Below, piece by piece: positions 26,742 through 38,669 of a stretch of 64,000 nucleotides of DNA; positions within the stretch are counted from its first letter, which is position 1, and every line of letters begins with the position of its first letter. Under the pieces are notes generated by a model that ran no database searches, was not told where the DNA came from, and saw only the letters and a list, made by a program, of their open reading frames with translations. Made by a program: the position numbers and the translations under genes. The DNA comes from Colius striatus (lineage: Eukaryota > Chordata > Aves > Coliiformes > Coliidae): positions 5,507,501 to 5,571,500 of the forward strand of contig NC_084767.1 of the NCBI RefSeq assembly GCF_028858725.1, given 5' to 3'.

Positions 26742-29295
26742 AACTGGAAACTAGCATTTTAAATGTGCTTTTTTTCTTCTTGTCATGGAAATTGACCCTT
26801 TCCTGAGGTTCAGGGAGGTATATGCACAGATTCAAAGGAAATTATCTTCTGATTAATCATGAAATGTAGGGAAGCTATAATCCTGTGTATTAATTTCTAA
26901 TGTCCTTGGAAATTTTTCATGATTCTGTTAAAGTCAAAGATGTTTTCTAGGCAGGCCAAAAATCTGCTAATCAATAGCAATAGAAATGAAAGAAAGGTAT
27001 TTTGTAGATCACACTGTTTGTGGATTTTATGTGTTGCCCAGTGGTCCTTAGAGAAAGAAAAGACTTTGGAAAGAACACTTGTACCAAACAGCATCTTGCA
27101 CTATCAGTAATTAATAAAACAAGCAATAAAATAAATGTAGCTGGGTAACTAACATTAAAGTTTCTAAACCAAACAGACAAGAGTTCCATCTTTTATCAGT
27201 ATACTTTTAATAACTGACACTATCTAAGGAGAAGCTGTATTATAAAGCAAATAATCTAGTGCCAAACAATCAGAAACTCACATTTTCTCTGAGCTGAGTC
27301 TCATGAGAGCACATGAGTCTACATACCCATCCACAGTCATATAAAAACTTTCCCCAAGCCCACCTTCTCACTCAACATCCTGACAATGTTTTAGTGTCAG
27401 AGACAGCAGCAGAGAAATTTCCACAGCTGCACCCAATGCCCTGCTCAGTGCTTCTGGCTTTCCATACTGTTTTTCCATGGGAGGAAGGCTTTCTGGTTTG
27501 TGTTAGTATGACAAGAACACTTGTATCAAATATGATAGCACGTTTATGACACTGTTCAAGTCAGAGTAAATAAGCTGAACTATTTCTGACACTATAGCAA
27601 TGTTTTTGTTGTCATACCTGTTGGTTTCTTTCTTTGATTTATCAGGGTTTTTTAAGAAATCAAATAATAAAGAGGAATTATATAAAACTGCATGTAGATA
27701 TTTACATTCTCTATCAGCTCATACTCCCACATCCAATTAGAAGCAGGCTGGATTGTTATTCACCAGTATTGCAAAAGTACTTTGGAAGTGCTTTGGCTGT
27801 GTTTCTGAAATGAGATCAATGCCAGTATATATTTTTAACATCACTTTTTAGAAGAATAAAAGGAACAGAGCTCTTTACAAAACTGAGCTATAACAATAAG
27901 ACTCCATTTGCATAATTTATCTGATAAAAAAATACCTTTTAAAAGTTTGGTATATTTCAATTTTTGAACTAGTCTAAGAACATCTGAAGATGCTTTCCTC
28001 GTGTCCTCCAATATACATTGCCCATGTAGTCTTCTGCTGCTTCAGCAAGCTCTCAGCAGAAGTTCATTGTATAATTAAAGAGCATCCTGTGTTGCTCTAC
28101 ATCATTATTGGAATCATATTGAGGAGAATCTCCAGGCTAATAAATTTACTTTTTCATTGAAAACCATGATTCATCCCAATGAATCTGCAATGAGTATGAT
28201 CTGAACTTCTCTGATGAGATGTTTTTGATTGCACTAACTTGAAGTGCTACCTTGAACTTGTCAGAAAAAAAGTAGCCTATTTTTCATGGTACCTATTCTA
28301 CAGTTTATCCAAAGGTAGGTAAATAGTTACTGTTCATGTCTGAGTTTCAGTACACTCTGCTTTATTCTCTCACCTGCCACTGAAGATCTCAAAGCAGTTT
28401 CTGAATATTAATCAGCCAAGCTTCATGACTCTTCAGCCAGTGTGTTATTACACAGACTCGTAAACAGAGATGTGAAAATACACTAGGCTTCTCAGAAGGG
28501 CTGTAAGAGATGAAAAGTAGCTTTGTCTTTCTCTTTAACCTTTATAAAAGGACTTTTCTGCCTGTTGTTCCGTCTAAAGGGGCACAGAAAGCACCACTAG
28601 TAAGGGAAGCAGACTGGTCCCAGTATTACTACTAGCAAAAGATAATGAGCAAAGAAGCCTGTGTTGTAGTCTAACTACTACCAGAGTTAGAATCCCTATT
28701 CCCTTCCCTTTTGCCCTTTCCTGACACTGCTGTTGACAGCAAACTGGAACCAGTCAACTCCTGGAAGTGGCTGTTGAAAGGCTGGTTTTTCAGGGCTACA
28801 AAATCCTAACATGGTGTGGTCAAAGCCAGGGAGGAGTTACGTGCCACTGTGTTATTCTTTGCAGGCTGGGGATGCCCGCTAAAAAAATTGAGTAGACTGT
28901 TTTACTCCTTCACTGATCTTTTCTTATCCAACTTCTCTACATTTTGCAGTGATATATTTTCTTACATGTCAAAGGCTGAAACATTGTTATGTCTGATCTA
29001 ATCAAACTAGCTTTAATCAATTTGGCTCAAGCACCAAGAGTGGGAAGATGGGTTTCACTGGAGGCTTTGCAGTCTCACCAGGACACCCCAGCAAGCAGCT
29101 ACTCCTGCTGCCCTTTGCACTACCACAGCTCCACTGAGAGTAATACTGGGTCAGATGCTCTGGCTGCTCACAGCAGCAGTCCCACCTGCCTGCACCTTCA
29201 CCACAGGAGAGAGCCCCAGTCTGAGGATTTCACTATTTAAACAGATAAGGGTGAGAAACAAAATCACGAACAAAACTGGGAGTGGGTATGTGGAG
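26742..29295. other. Intergenic, no supported gene
   Basis: No recognisable exon or named repeat. Open frames of 60-83 codons near 28816-29385 carry no domain. Confidence 0.55.
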
Positions 29296-29398
29296 TCACA
29301 GAATCACAGAATCTTAAGTGTTGGAAGGGACCTCAAAAGATCATCTAGTCCATCCCCCTTGCCAGAGCAGGACCACCTAGAGTAAGTCACACAGGAAC
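29296..29398 (-). mobile_element. CR1 LINE extreme 3' end, inverted
   Basis: Begins with the inverted tail 'tcacagaatcacagaatctt', then 'ggaagggacctcaaaagatc', 'atctagtccatccccctt' and 'gccagagcaggacc', ending at 'agtcacacaggaac'. The 'ccagagcaggacc' block is the inverse of the 'gtcctgctctggcag' lineage mark. It lies about 1.7 kb upstream of the ADRA1B 5' leader. Confidence 0.9.
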
Positions 29399-30699
29399 CC
29401 AGCAAGAATGGGAAGTGTGAAGGATAGATGTCCAAAATTAAAGGCTGCTAACTGCTTTTATTAGCAATGAAAGCTCTGCCATGGATAGAACAGAGACATA
29501 AAAGCTGAGGCTAAGCTCATAAACTAAGTGTTTGTTCCCTTCACTGACTCCATGACATGTTATCATGTCATTCTCGTAAATGTTTCAAAGCAAAGTTTTT
29601 GAATGATGTGCTTTGCTGTAGCCCCTGCTGTTGGGAAGGGCTATACAAACATCTGCCATACACTCCTCAAATAAAATTCAGTCAGAGCTTTTGTTTACAT
29701 GGTTTGTCCTTAAAACTAGCACTTAACTGCAACTTTCAGCCATAGCTGCCTTATTAAAAATGAACCTTTTCTTTTAAATGCAGTACATTTTGTAACAGGA
29801 AAATCAATATACAGTAACCCAGAGTACTGCAGACAACAGCTGTAGGACATAGCCTGGTGACAGAAAGTTGATAAAAGCATTTTGGCAGTTATATATTCAG
29901 CTAATCTTTCACTTTCTGTTTTTAATGGCACTAAGCTATAAAGATCTGAGATTTCTCCCCACCCGTTGACCCAAAGCTACCAAAAAAGTGAGGAGACCAA
30001 GGAGCCTCTGTTTTCAGCATGGAAGGCTATCATCTAAAAAATAAACCAGCTATTACTTATGTTTTCCTTTATAGGATATGTAGGTCTTCCCAGAGCTACA
30101 ATGAGCTAACAATAGTCTTGGTGATCATACAGCCCTTTGCAAAGATAGAGGAATACACTTAAGCATAAAGACCACCTTGAAAAGAATGCTGAATACTGCC
30201 GTCTCTTTGGTGCTCAGCTCTGTTCAGGGCAGGAGTCACAATGCACCTATGCTTAGAAAAGTTATCTCAGTAGAGGAGATGAAGCCACAGATGTGCCTGG
30301 TACACAGGAGCACAGAACAAACATCAAGAGCATAATAGAGGTTTTTATTTTGATCTGTTACTCTTTCATTAACAGAAAATTTACAATTAGAAACAAATGA
30401 AGTATGCTTTTATGCCATCATTAAATACTGAGTCTATGAATAAACTAGGGATTTGGGGAACTTACCTATTTGTCCTTAGAAGGTGGGAGATTATTATTTC
30501 TCTAAAATGGCATGTGACTCAGATTACAGCATAAATACATTTCCATGGTGAGCAAAAGGCAAAGGGCCCTAGATCATTTTGTACTGAAATTGCTTTTCTC
30601 ACCAAATCCCACCGAGTATATTTTTCTCAGATAATGAAACTGGTTTTTTAAAGGTTTGCAATCCAGATTTATGTGGCAAACGCGTTAATTAAGATTGAT
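29399..30699. other. Sequence just upstream of the ADRA1B promoter region
   Basis: No coding exon recognised. This 1.3-kb interval is the most likely place for proximal regulatory DNA or an upstream noncoding exon of ADRA1B, but nothing in the bases decides that. Confidence 0.4.
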
Positions 30700-30753
30700 A
30701 TATTCAATTTGTTTAGCTCTGACTTTGATAGGAAAGCCGTAACTTGAACTGCA

Positions 30754-30767
30754 TTGCCCTCTAGCGC
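30754..30767 (-). promoter_or_regulatory. CTCF-like motif
   Basis: On the minus strand this reads GCGCTAGAGGGCAA. It matches the core of the CTCF consensus (S-Y-A-G-R-K-G-G-C-R) at every core position, with mismatches in the flanking CCA. Occupancy is not shown by sequence. Confidence 0.35.
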
Positions 30768-30783
30768 CGTGCTGCGCCGGCCG

Positions 30784-30797
30784 CAGTGATGTCACTG
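30784..30797. promoter_or_regulatory. Inverted repeat with CRE-like core
   Basis: CAGTGA-TG-TCACTG is a perfect 6-bp inverted repeat with a 2-base spacer. It contains TGATGTCA, one base from the CREB/ATF site TGACGTCA. A second ACGTCA half-site lies at 30959-30964. Confidence 0.35.
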
Positions 30798-30956
30798 GCA
30801 CATGCAGCGTGAGCACAGGCAGCCAGTTCATGCAGAGCTGCCTAAATGCTGACAAACCCTTCTTGGAGACGCATGTCACAGCAGCTAGACAGGGGCATCA
30901 TTCCAACAGAGCTACAAATGCACAAGGGAAAACAGTAAATCTGTCTTTTATTTCAG

Positions 30957-31270
30957 GGACGTCATGATCGAAACAGCTACTTGCAAGCTCCAGCCAAGAC
31001 TTCTGCCTGGTAATTTCTGTTTAAACGACTTCATATGAGAAATTAAGCAAGTTTGAACAGCCTATTATTTCTGACAGGCTTCAGAGGACTTCACGCCGTG
31101 CAAGTTTTACGTGCTTATAGCTGACAGCTTGCTGGGGAGATGAGTTCTCAACCTAACACTGGCTTTGCAGCAACTTCTTGGGTAGAGACATAACTTTGAA
31201 CTGAACTCAAACCATCTGCGTGTCGTGCAAGGGATCCAATCATAACTTGCTATGGAGGAAGATTTTTAAG
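30957..31270 (+). promoter_or_regulatory. ADRA1B 5' leader with four uORFs
   Basis: If the acceptor at 30955-30956 is used, this is the leader sequence immediately 5' of the receptor AUG. Every ATG in it opens a short uORF: 30964-31038 (24 codons plus stop), 31035-31046 (3 codons; its ATG overlaps the previous TGA as ATGA), 31140-31193 (17 codons) and 31252-31269 (5 codons, MEEDF). The last has G at -3 and G at +4, a strong Kozak context, and its TAA ends one base before the receptor AUG. The receptor AUG itself has A at -3 and A at +4. The arrangement suggests translational restraint or reinitiation, which is inference. Confidence 0.5.
31252..31269 (+). CDS. Upstream ORF ending next to the ADRA1B start
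   Basis: A five-codon frame (MEEDF) in strong initiation context, stopping at TAA 31267-31269. A single G separates it from the receptor ATG at 31271. A ribosome finishing here would be on top of the receptor start, so very short-range reinitiation or interference is plausible. The peptide itself is probably not functional. Confidence 0.4.
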   Translation: MEEDF

Positions 31271-32231
31271 ATGAATACCTACCTTGGCAATAAATCCAAT
31301 TCATCGATACCTGGATATTTGAAAGTGTCTGCACTAAATAATGGCAATCTTTCTGCAAACAACTCCAATGAGACAGCAAGCAATCTGGATTTGCCTGCCT
31401 TGGATATCAGCAGGGCGATCATTGTGGGGCTTATCCTAGGTGCCTTTATACTCTTTGCTATTGTGGGTAATATTTTGGTAATTCTCTCTGTTGCTTGCAA
31501 TAGACATTTAAGAATCCCTACAAACTATTTCATAATTAACCTTGCAATAGCAGATTTGTTGCTGAGTTTTACTGTCCTTCCATTCTCTGCTACACTGGAA
31601 ATCCTTGGCTACTGGGTTTTGGGGAGGATATTTTGTGATATCTGGGCAGCAGTTGATGTGCTATGCTGTACAGCTTCCATTTTAAGTCTATGTGCAATTT
31701 CTATAGATAGATATATAGGGGTACGCTATTCTCTTCAGTATCCAACTTTGGTAACAAGAAGAAGGGCAATTTTAGCTCTTCTAGGTGTCTGGGTCCTTTC
31801 CATGGTGATTTCTATTGGGCCTCTTTTGGGCTGGAAAGAACCAGCACCCAAGGACGATAAAGAGTGCCGCATCACTGAAGAACCATTCTATGCTTTGTTT
31901 TCTTCCTTGGGGTCATTTTACATTCCTTTAATCGTCATCCTCGTGATGTACTGTCGGGTCTACATAGTGGCAAAAAGGACTACTAAAAACCTGGAAGCTG
32001 GGGTTATGAAAGAAATGTCCAACTCCAAGGAGCTGACTTTACGGATTCATTACAGGAATATTCATGAGGACACATTAAACAACACCAAATCTAAGAGTCA
32101 CAATCCCAGGAGCTCCTTAGCTTTCAAACTTTTTAAATTCTCTAGAGAAAAGAAGGCAGCAAAAACACTGGGAATTGTGGTTGGCATGTTCATCTTGTGC
32201 TGGCTACCTTTCTTCATTGTTCTACCACTAG
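31271..32231 (+). CDS. ADRA1B: Alpha-1B adrenergic receptor, exon 1 (residues 1-321)
   Basis: Encodes a plasma-membrane GPCR for adrenaline and noradrenaline. The family couples through Gq/11 to phospholipase C. The start is ATG 31271, which aligns with the mammalian MNP... start; the in-frame GTG at 31220 is not used. The N-terminal tail has N-glycosylation sequons at N7, N10, N26, N30 and N33. TM1 has GN at 66-67, and TM2 LAIAD has D95. TM3 has C122 (disulphide partner C199 in ECL2) and amine-binding D129. DRY is 146-148. TM5 serines are S211, S212 and S215, with P219. TM6 CWLP is 310-313. ICL3 (about 233-295) is very close to mammalian alpha-1B, which separates it from alpha-1A and alpha-1D. 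The exon ends after the first base of Gly321 at a consensus AG|GTAAGT donor, as in the mammalian gene. Third positions are AT-rich for this gene. Confidence 0.96.
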
Positions 32232-32904
32232 GTAAGTTGCTAATCAAGGGACTGCAAGGGGAGGGGGAAGGAAGAGAGTTATGTGTTTACTACAAAAATA
32301 TCAGAGAAAAAAATGAGATGAATGATAAGGAAGTGAAAGCAATTTACTTCTGGTGTTGGCTTTTTCAAAAGGTCATGCTGAAACTCTGTAAAGTGTGCAG
32401 CCTGCAGAAAGTCTGCCCATCTGGTAGTCCTTTTCAGTGATGGGGCAAATGCCAAATCAGGGGACAGCATCATCAGAGTCTATATATTAAGTCCCTTTTT
32501 ATGGTCTTTCTTTGAATTGAATGAGGTTTCAGAAATATCTTTGTGGAATACTTTAACAAAACTCCAAGATAACAATACGAGTCTCAGCACTGAAATATTC
32601 CTGTTTTAGTTTAGATATTCGGACTAGAATACAGTAGCTCTTCTGGAATCATTAGGTGTCTTAAATGGAAATGAACGTGGTCTAACGATGAAGTGCAAAA
32701 CTCTTCTGAGCCTTGGGAATCTAAAAAAGTTCTAGCTCTCTGTTCAAAAGTCACTGATTTAATCCCAAAAAGCAGACACACCAAGCCCACTGATCCCCAC
32801 AGGAAGGGTCTTGTTGGTTTCAATAGGTTTTGGTTCAGGCATTTCAAGGGGTTGCCAAGCAAGCTTTTGGCAGCCACTTTGTTCACTTTCCATTTTAAAA
32901 TATT

Positions 32905-32910
32905 ATTAAA
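32905..32910 (+). terminator. Candidate intronic polyadenylation signal
   Basis: ATTAAA 465 bases after the in-frame intronic stop, followed about 35 bases later by a U/G-rich 'ctctgtgttctc'. It could end an intron-retained transcript. It is weak, since such hexamers are common in AT-rich DNA. Confidence 0.2.
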
Positions 32911-35900
32911 ACATTTGATGTAGCCTTAACATATCGCTCTGTGTTCTCAAGTCCTTGTGAAAATTGATTGCATTGTCTTTAATACAAGCACTAGCTCTGA
33001 AGTGGAATACCTCAATACATTGCATTACTAAGCTCTTCAAAAATATCTGTCCAAAATTCATTTCTCTGAGACACAGACAATCTGGCAGTCTAAATATGGA
33101 AAGAGGTGGAAAAAGAAAAGGGAGAAAAAAACCCTTTATTAATGCCCTGTATTCATATTTACTTAGTTACCCTACAAAAATATTTCTAATTGACTAGTAA
33201 GGGAACATTTTTAGAGACTGTTGTAGAAAAGTAAACTGAGTTCAGCAACCTGATTCTGGTGAAGTGTTATAAAATCAGAACTTCAGTGAATGTGTAGTAT
33301 CATTTAGACTAGAATCATTCCTGTAAGACAACTACTTAAGATACTGCAGGACAACTTTCAAATCTCTAGCTCATTGTATTGTAAACTTAACAATCTTTAC
33401 AGTTCAAGATGTGCATGAAACTAATGTTAAGGATGTGAAAAATTCCAAACAGAAGGAAAATTGTGAGCAAAGTTTTCTTTGGCTACTGAAGTTTAAGTTC
33501 TTTTGCTGGCTTTTAAAGAAAGTTTATAAGGTAGAGTAAGTTTCCAACTATTGCAAAAATACATACCTGTGGATAGAATTATCTTTTCACTATATAGTAT
33601 CAGTAGTAACACTATGTATGTAGCTAATAGGTCACGATCCCCTGATAGATTCCCTTCTTGATTTTTAATTGTTGAAGAGACTTTGGAGGAAAAAAAGCCA
33701 AATATGAATGCAGTAGAAGATATCCATAGCTAGCAGAAGGCAGCATAGCTACTGATGATGTTCAATGAACACAAATGCAGACCAATTTATTAAAAACATT
33801 ATGTTCACAGGGGAGAAGCAATGTGAGAAACAATTAAGTTTCTTGAAAGAGTGTCAGTTTTCCCTTTGAGAACTGATTTTGAAATTCCTGGTCTCTCCTG
33901 CGAGGTTTAATGAGTCATTGCTTAAGACACCTAATAGGAGAATTTATTGCTTCTCACAATATGAAATTATCTGTCATATCAATTGTGTCTAAGACATCAG
34001 TGAGATGACAGGCAGAGAGACTCCACTGCAGCACACCATGGGCTGGCAGAGGTGTTGGGTGGGCTGAAGGGCAAAATTCACTGCTGTGAGCTCTGACCTG
34101 ACACAGACTGACTGCCTGTAACTCCCAACACTCTCACATCAGTGATGTGAATGCTTGGTACCCCAGTGAGCTGAGGTTCAGAAACAGTTGCCATTGTATT
34201 AGTTAGAAGAGTGAAAAAATCAGCATCTTGGCATTGCAGTATAGACTGCTGGCTCTCCTGTCTCTGTCTAGAAAAACTTTCAGAGTTCCAACTTTAACTG
34301 CCAGCCTTTTATCTAATGAAGGGGGATGAAAGGTATACATAGTATCCAATAGAGTATCCAAATGCCTTTAAATAGTAAGTACTTTCCCTTTGTTTTGATG
34401 CCTAGGAATAGAGCTGCTTTAATTCCTCATCCCTGATCTCTTTTTTTAGTTTATTCAGCACACTCCAGAACCTTGTACTTTTCATCTCTCTGTATCAGTA
34501 CAAAGTTAATTAATGATGTTACCCACAACTAAAGCATTGCTTGCTAAAACAGGTGAGGAATAGACCTTTTCCTGACATGTATAATGCAGACATTCTTAAC
34601 TGGAGGAGAGGGTAGAGCAGTGAAAAAAGACTTGTTAAGGAGCCTGCTGTGTGCTGCATTCTTCATAGCAGAAATCTATTGCTTTTTGCCTTGAACTCAC
34701 AAAATTAAATGAAATGCTATTAAGAACCCTTACAAAAAGCACACAAGGGTATGAAATCAATTTCAGTGATAGGCAAGCAGTAGAACACAAAAGGTACTGA
34801 TGATTTACAAAACTCTCCATAGCTGCTCTGGTCTGCTTTAATCACAACCCACTCACTCATCAGTGCAGTGCTGCAAACTGCAGTATCTTTGCTGCTGCTG
34901 AGTCCAGACTAGTTGCTTACCTTCACTAATCTGGAAGGTCAGGTGTCTTCCTTAGCCTGTATTTTCACATCTTCTATTTGCAACATTAATCCAAATCATA
35001 CTCTCACAAGCTAAGTTTTACTGTTTTTTCTTGCTCCCTCTTTCACTCAGTAAAACTGACTCTGCAGAATCGGCTTTAGCGCAGCAGCTCTGGATTTCTA
35101 AGGATTCGACCATAAAACATTTCACAAGTCAATAAATGCTATTTCAGAAAACACTATTTCTGCAACATCTCAAAACTGTGTCTTAACAAATCTGCTTATA
35201 TAGAGAGGAGTCTCCCTCATGTTGAAAGTGTTCTCAGGTCTTTTACTAGTTTCCTAGACAAAATTACAATTCTTCCACTCTGACATTTCAATATATTCTG
35301 CAGCTACCCCTTTTGATGTTCCAGACAAAGGATTATTGCATCAAGTGGCAGATACATACTGGGAAATGATGCAGTGCTGAAACAGGGATATTGCTTGAAT
35401 AAATATTCCATGACAGAGGGAAAGAAATAATATTAACACTTACAGAGTGTTTTTCAAGCAAGAATCAAAAGGGTTTGCAAGGAACGCTCTCTGACAGAGC
35501 TCTGTATACAGCTACAGAGAGGAATTATAGCACTGACACTGTGACTTACTGAGCATCATGAAACCATCACCACAAAAATGACCCACAATCTTTGTTCTAT
35601 GGAACTGAACAACGTTGCCTTTAGTGTTATGCACCTGATGATGCAGCAAAACTGCTATCAAAGAGAAGCATGTGGGAACTTCCTTTTTATTCCAGTAGCT
35701 AGCACATATTCTTTCCAGATAGCAATAGAGCTATAGAATATTCTTGTTGCACATATTCATAGATGCTCCATGGCTTCGTAAACAGTTGTCTTGCCACTCC
35801 AAATTACTTGCAGTATAGCATAAAAAATAAAACAGAGGCATATGAGTCTTTGAGACAATGTCTTGTGTCATAAACTCAGTGACTCAACTTTGAAGAGTAA

Positions 35901-37168
35901 ATAACTTGTTTCTTTAGAAGAAATGTTTCTTTTCTTCCCTCTCGTACAATCCTTTCTTAGGCATCAGGACTATATTAAATATGCACTGCTGAGAAATGCT
36001 AAGTTAAAGAGGTGATTTTTATCCAAAGACTAGAGCCCTGCAGAATTGGGGTAATACTCATTAAACTTCCCTCCTTTAAACAAAGGCATATCCAATTTTA
36101 TGCCAATAACTTTAGTAAAAAAATTAACCCAAAATGAAGAATCATATGTTTCCCCCTGGCTACTAGGTAAAAGTTTAGTCTCATTCCTATTAACTGAAAC
36201 ATCAGAATGGGCTTGACAGGCTTCTCCCAGACACACACACAGCCCCCTGCACAGGGGAACCTCACCACCTCTGCTGCTTTAACAAAAGCATATTAACTTC
36301 CCCAGCCTAATTCTTAACACTATAGAGATCAGCAGAGCATTATTCACTTCCCAGTTTAGAGCCCCATCCTACTCCCACAAAATCTGTCATCTTGTCCACT
36401 GAAGTCAGAGACAAAATTCTTGTAACTTAACTGGCAGTGGGATAAAGTCCCAAGAGCCTCATAATGAAGACACAACTGTTTTGACTATCCTTATATATTA
36501 GGCTTTGAAACCTCTCTATAAAGTAATAAAAAAACAACATAAAAATACTCCGTGTGCTACAGGTCAGCCAATACAAAATTAGTCTTAAAATGTTACTTAA
36601 GGACAGTACGTAGATTTATGTTACACCAGGCCAACCTCTGCATCTCTGCACCAAGAATACCAAACTAGGCCACTTAGTTTCCCATGGGAAACACTTTAAG
36701 GCATTAGGTCCAGTGCAGTCAATGCTACTAGGGTTCTGCTTTCTACAAGGCTTTAGGCCCAGTTTGTCTTTCATCTCTTTTTGGTCTTGTCTCCTCTTCC
36801 CCTCTCTAACTAGCCTAGCTCTCTAGAATCGTTGCCCTCAAGTTAATAGTTACACAGAATTTGGACAAGTTAATGATATGTGTGGCAATCTAATGTTGAT
36901 CAATTCTTTGTACAATGTTCAATTGCACAAGTGATAGCAAACACCTGCTTCTTCTATTTCCTAGCCAATTCCTGTAAAGCTAAACATCATAAGGGCACTT
37001 CTTGACCAGTACAGCATGTTTTGTCACATGTGGAGGACAAGATTATTTTAAGATTATTCGTTTTACTACTAAAATAACCTTCCTTAAAGCCTGGCTTAAG
37101 ATGGTTTGCAAAGGATGTCAATTACCAGTTAATTACAGACTTCTTTTTTTTAGAAGAGAATTATTAAT

Positions 37169-37711
37169 CCCCTCTACTCTGCCCTCTTGAGACCACATCT
37201 GGAATATTGTGTCCAGTGCAGGGCCCCTCAGTTCAAGAAGGACAGAGAGCTGCTGGAGAGAGTTCAGCACAGGGCCACAAAGATGATTAAGGGAGTGGAG
37301 CATCTCCCTTATGATAAAAAGCTGATGGAGCTGGGCCTCTTTAGCCTGGAGAAGAGGAACTGAGGGGTAACCTCATTGATGTTTACAAATACATAAAGGG
37401 CAGATGTGAGGAGGATGGAGCCAGGCTGTTCTCAGTGATGTCCAATGATAGGAAAAGGGGCAATGGGTACAAGCTGCAACATAAAAGTTCCAAAGAAACA
37501 CAAGGAAAAATGTCTTCCCCGTGAAGGTGAGGGAGCACTGGAATGGGCTGCCCAAATGGGTTGTGGAGTGTCCCTCTCTGGAGACATTCAAAACCCACCT
37601 GGACGAGTTCCTGTGTAACCTACTCTAGATGGTCCTGCTCCGGCAGAGGGGTTGAACTAGGTGATCTTTCGAGGTCCCTTCCAGCCCTTAAGATTCTGTG
37701 TTTCTGTGATT
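37169..37711 (+). mobile_element. CR1 LINE, 5'-truncated (543 bp)
   Basis: Starts at 'cccctctactctgcc' within the C-terminal part of ORF2 and runs to 'gattctgtgtttctgtgat'. It includes 'gttcagcacagggccacaaa' and 'gtgacctactctagat'-type end words (here 'gtaacctactctagatgg'). It is the same lineage as the 7271 copy: both carry 'cagtgatgtccaatgata'. The frame is broken near 37363 by a TGA and by indels. It sits in sense orientation in the ADRA1B intron. Confidence 0.95.
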
Positions 37712-38644
37712 ATCAAAGCAGATGAAACTGCACAAATTCTTGGGTACTTTCTATGTAGGGTTTTGATTTGCAGCTTGGAGGAACAAAGGGAAATCCTCAA
37801 GTGTACAATCTTACAAAAACAAATATGCAAAGCAATACAGAAAAACCAATTCATGTTGACTAATCAGCCTCAGGGATGACAACAATTTCTGTCTCAGGTG
37901 ACCAGAAGGTTACAAGAAAAACAAATTCAGGACTGAGCCACTGGGCAGGGCCAGAAGTCAAAATTACTGAAATCAAAGTCAGAACAGAGGTGATGATTTC
38001 AGAGGAAACACTGTTTTCAGCATCCAGCATCCAGCAAGATGGTGGACATAAGGTCCTTACATCAATAGCATTTGAAAACACATGTGCTATTGCTCAGGTT
38101 GGTAGACATGATAAAAGCACTGAGAGGAATTCTACATTGCATATGGTCCTAAAGTATTGAGGGCCCTACCTCAGGCTCTCAGCTGCATGTACTTATCTGT
38201 GAAATACAGACATGAGCAAAAAGTTATGAGTATCTTAACTAAAATCCTCCTTTATAACCCATTGCAAGATTTTGAGGTATTTTATTGCACTTTCAAGTGA
38301 TACTTAGAAACTGAAAAGCAATAACCATCAATCCATAAGTAAGGAAAGAGAAAAAATGTAATGGAAGGTCATAAAATATATTTGTAGCTGTGCTATTCAA
38401 TTTCATGCTAGTGTCCTATTGTTTACCAACAATGTCCAAGTCATATCACCTCAGTTATGTCAGAAACAAGAAGGGGAAGAAAAGATGCCAAAGCACGCCC
38501 TTAAGTATAATAAATGAAATGTCAACGGACTTAGATTAGTTTTTCTAGGCTCTCTTAATCAGCTAATCCTCTGCAAAACAAGCATAAGCTTGGCCTGTAT
38601 TCAGTCTAGTTAGCAAGCTGCAAAAGTCTGTAACTTTTTTTGAC

Positions 38645-38669
38645 AAAATAATAATAACAATAATAATAT
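38645..38669. repeat. (AAT)n-type simple repeat
   Basis: A short run of ATA/AAT units with one AAC interruption, in the ADRA1B intron. Confidence 0.7.

Larger units (their letters stand above)
30700..30956 (+). promoter_or_regulatory. Putative ADRA1B promoter or upstream noncoding exon region
   Basis: This stretch precedes the receptor leader and holds the main cluster of CpGs near the gene, around 30737-30784 ('gcgccgtgctgcgccggccg'). It also has a CTCF-like motif at 30754-30767 and a CRE-like inverted repeat at 30784-30797. A pyrimidine-rich run ending in TTTCAG at 30956 looks like a 3' splice site. The leader may therefore begin at 30957, with its first exon and true start site further upstream. 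I see no convincing TATA box. Position and composition support the call; transcription is inferred. Confidence 0.4.

Noticed and set aside
31220..31270. Extension of the receptor N-terminus by 17 residues from position 31220
   Set aside because: The codon there is GTG, not ATG. The ATG at 31271 aligns with the start of known alpha-1B receptors, and a uORF occupies the same stretch in another frame.
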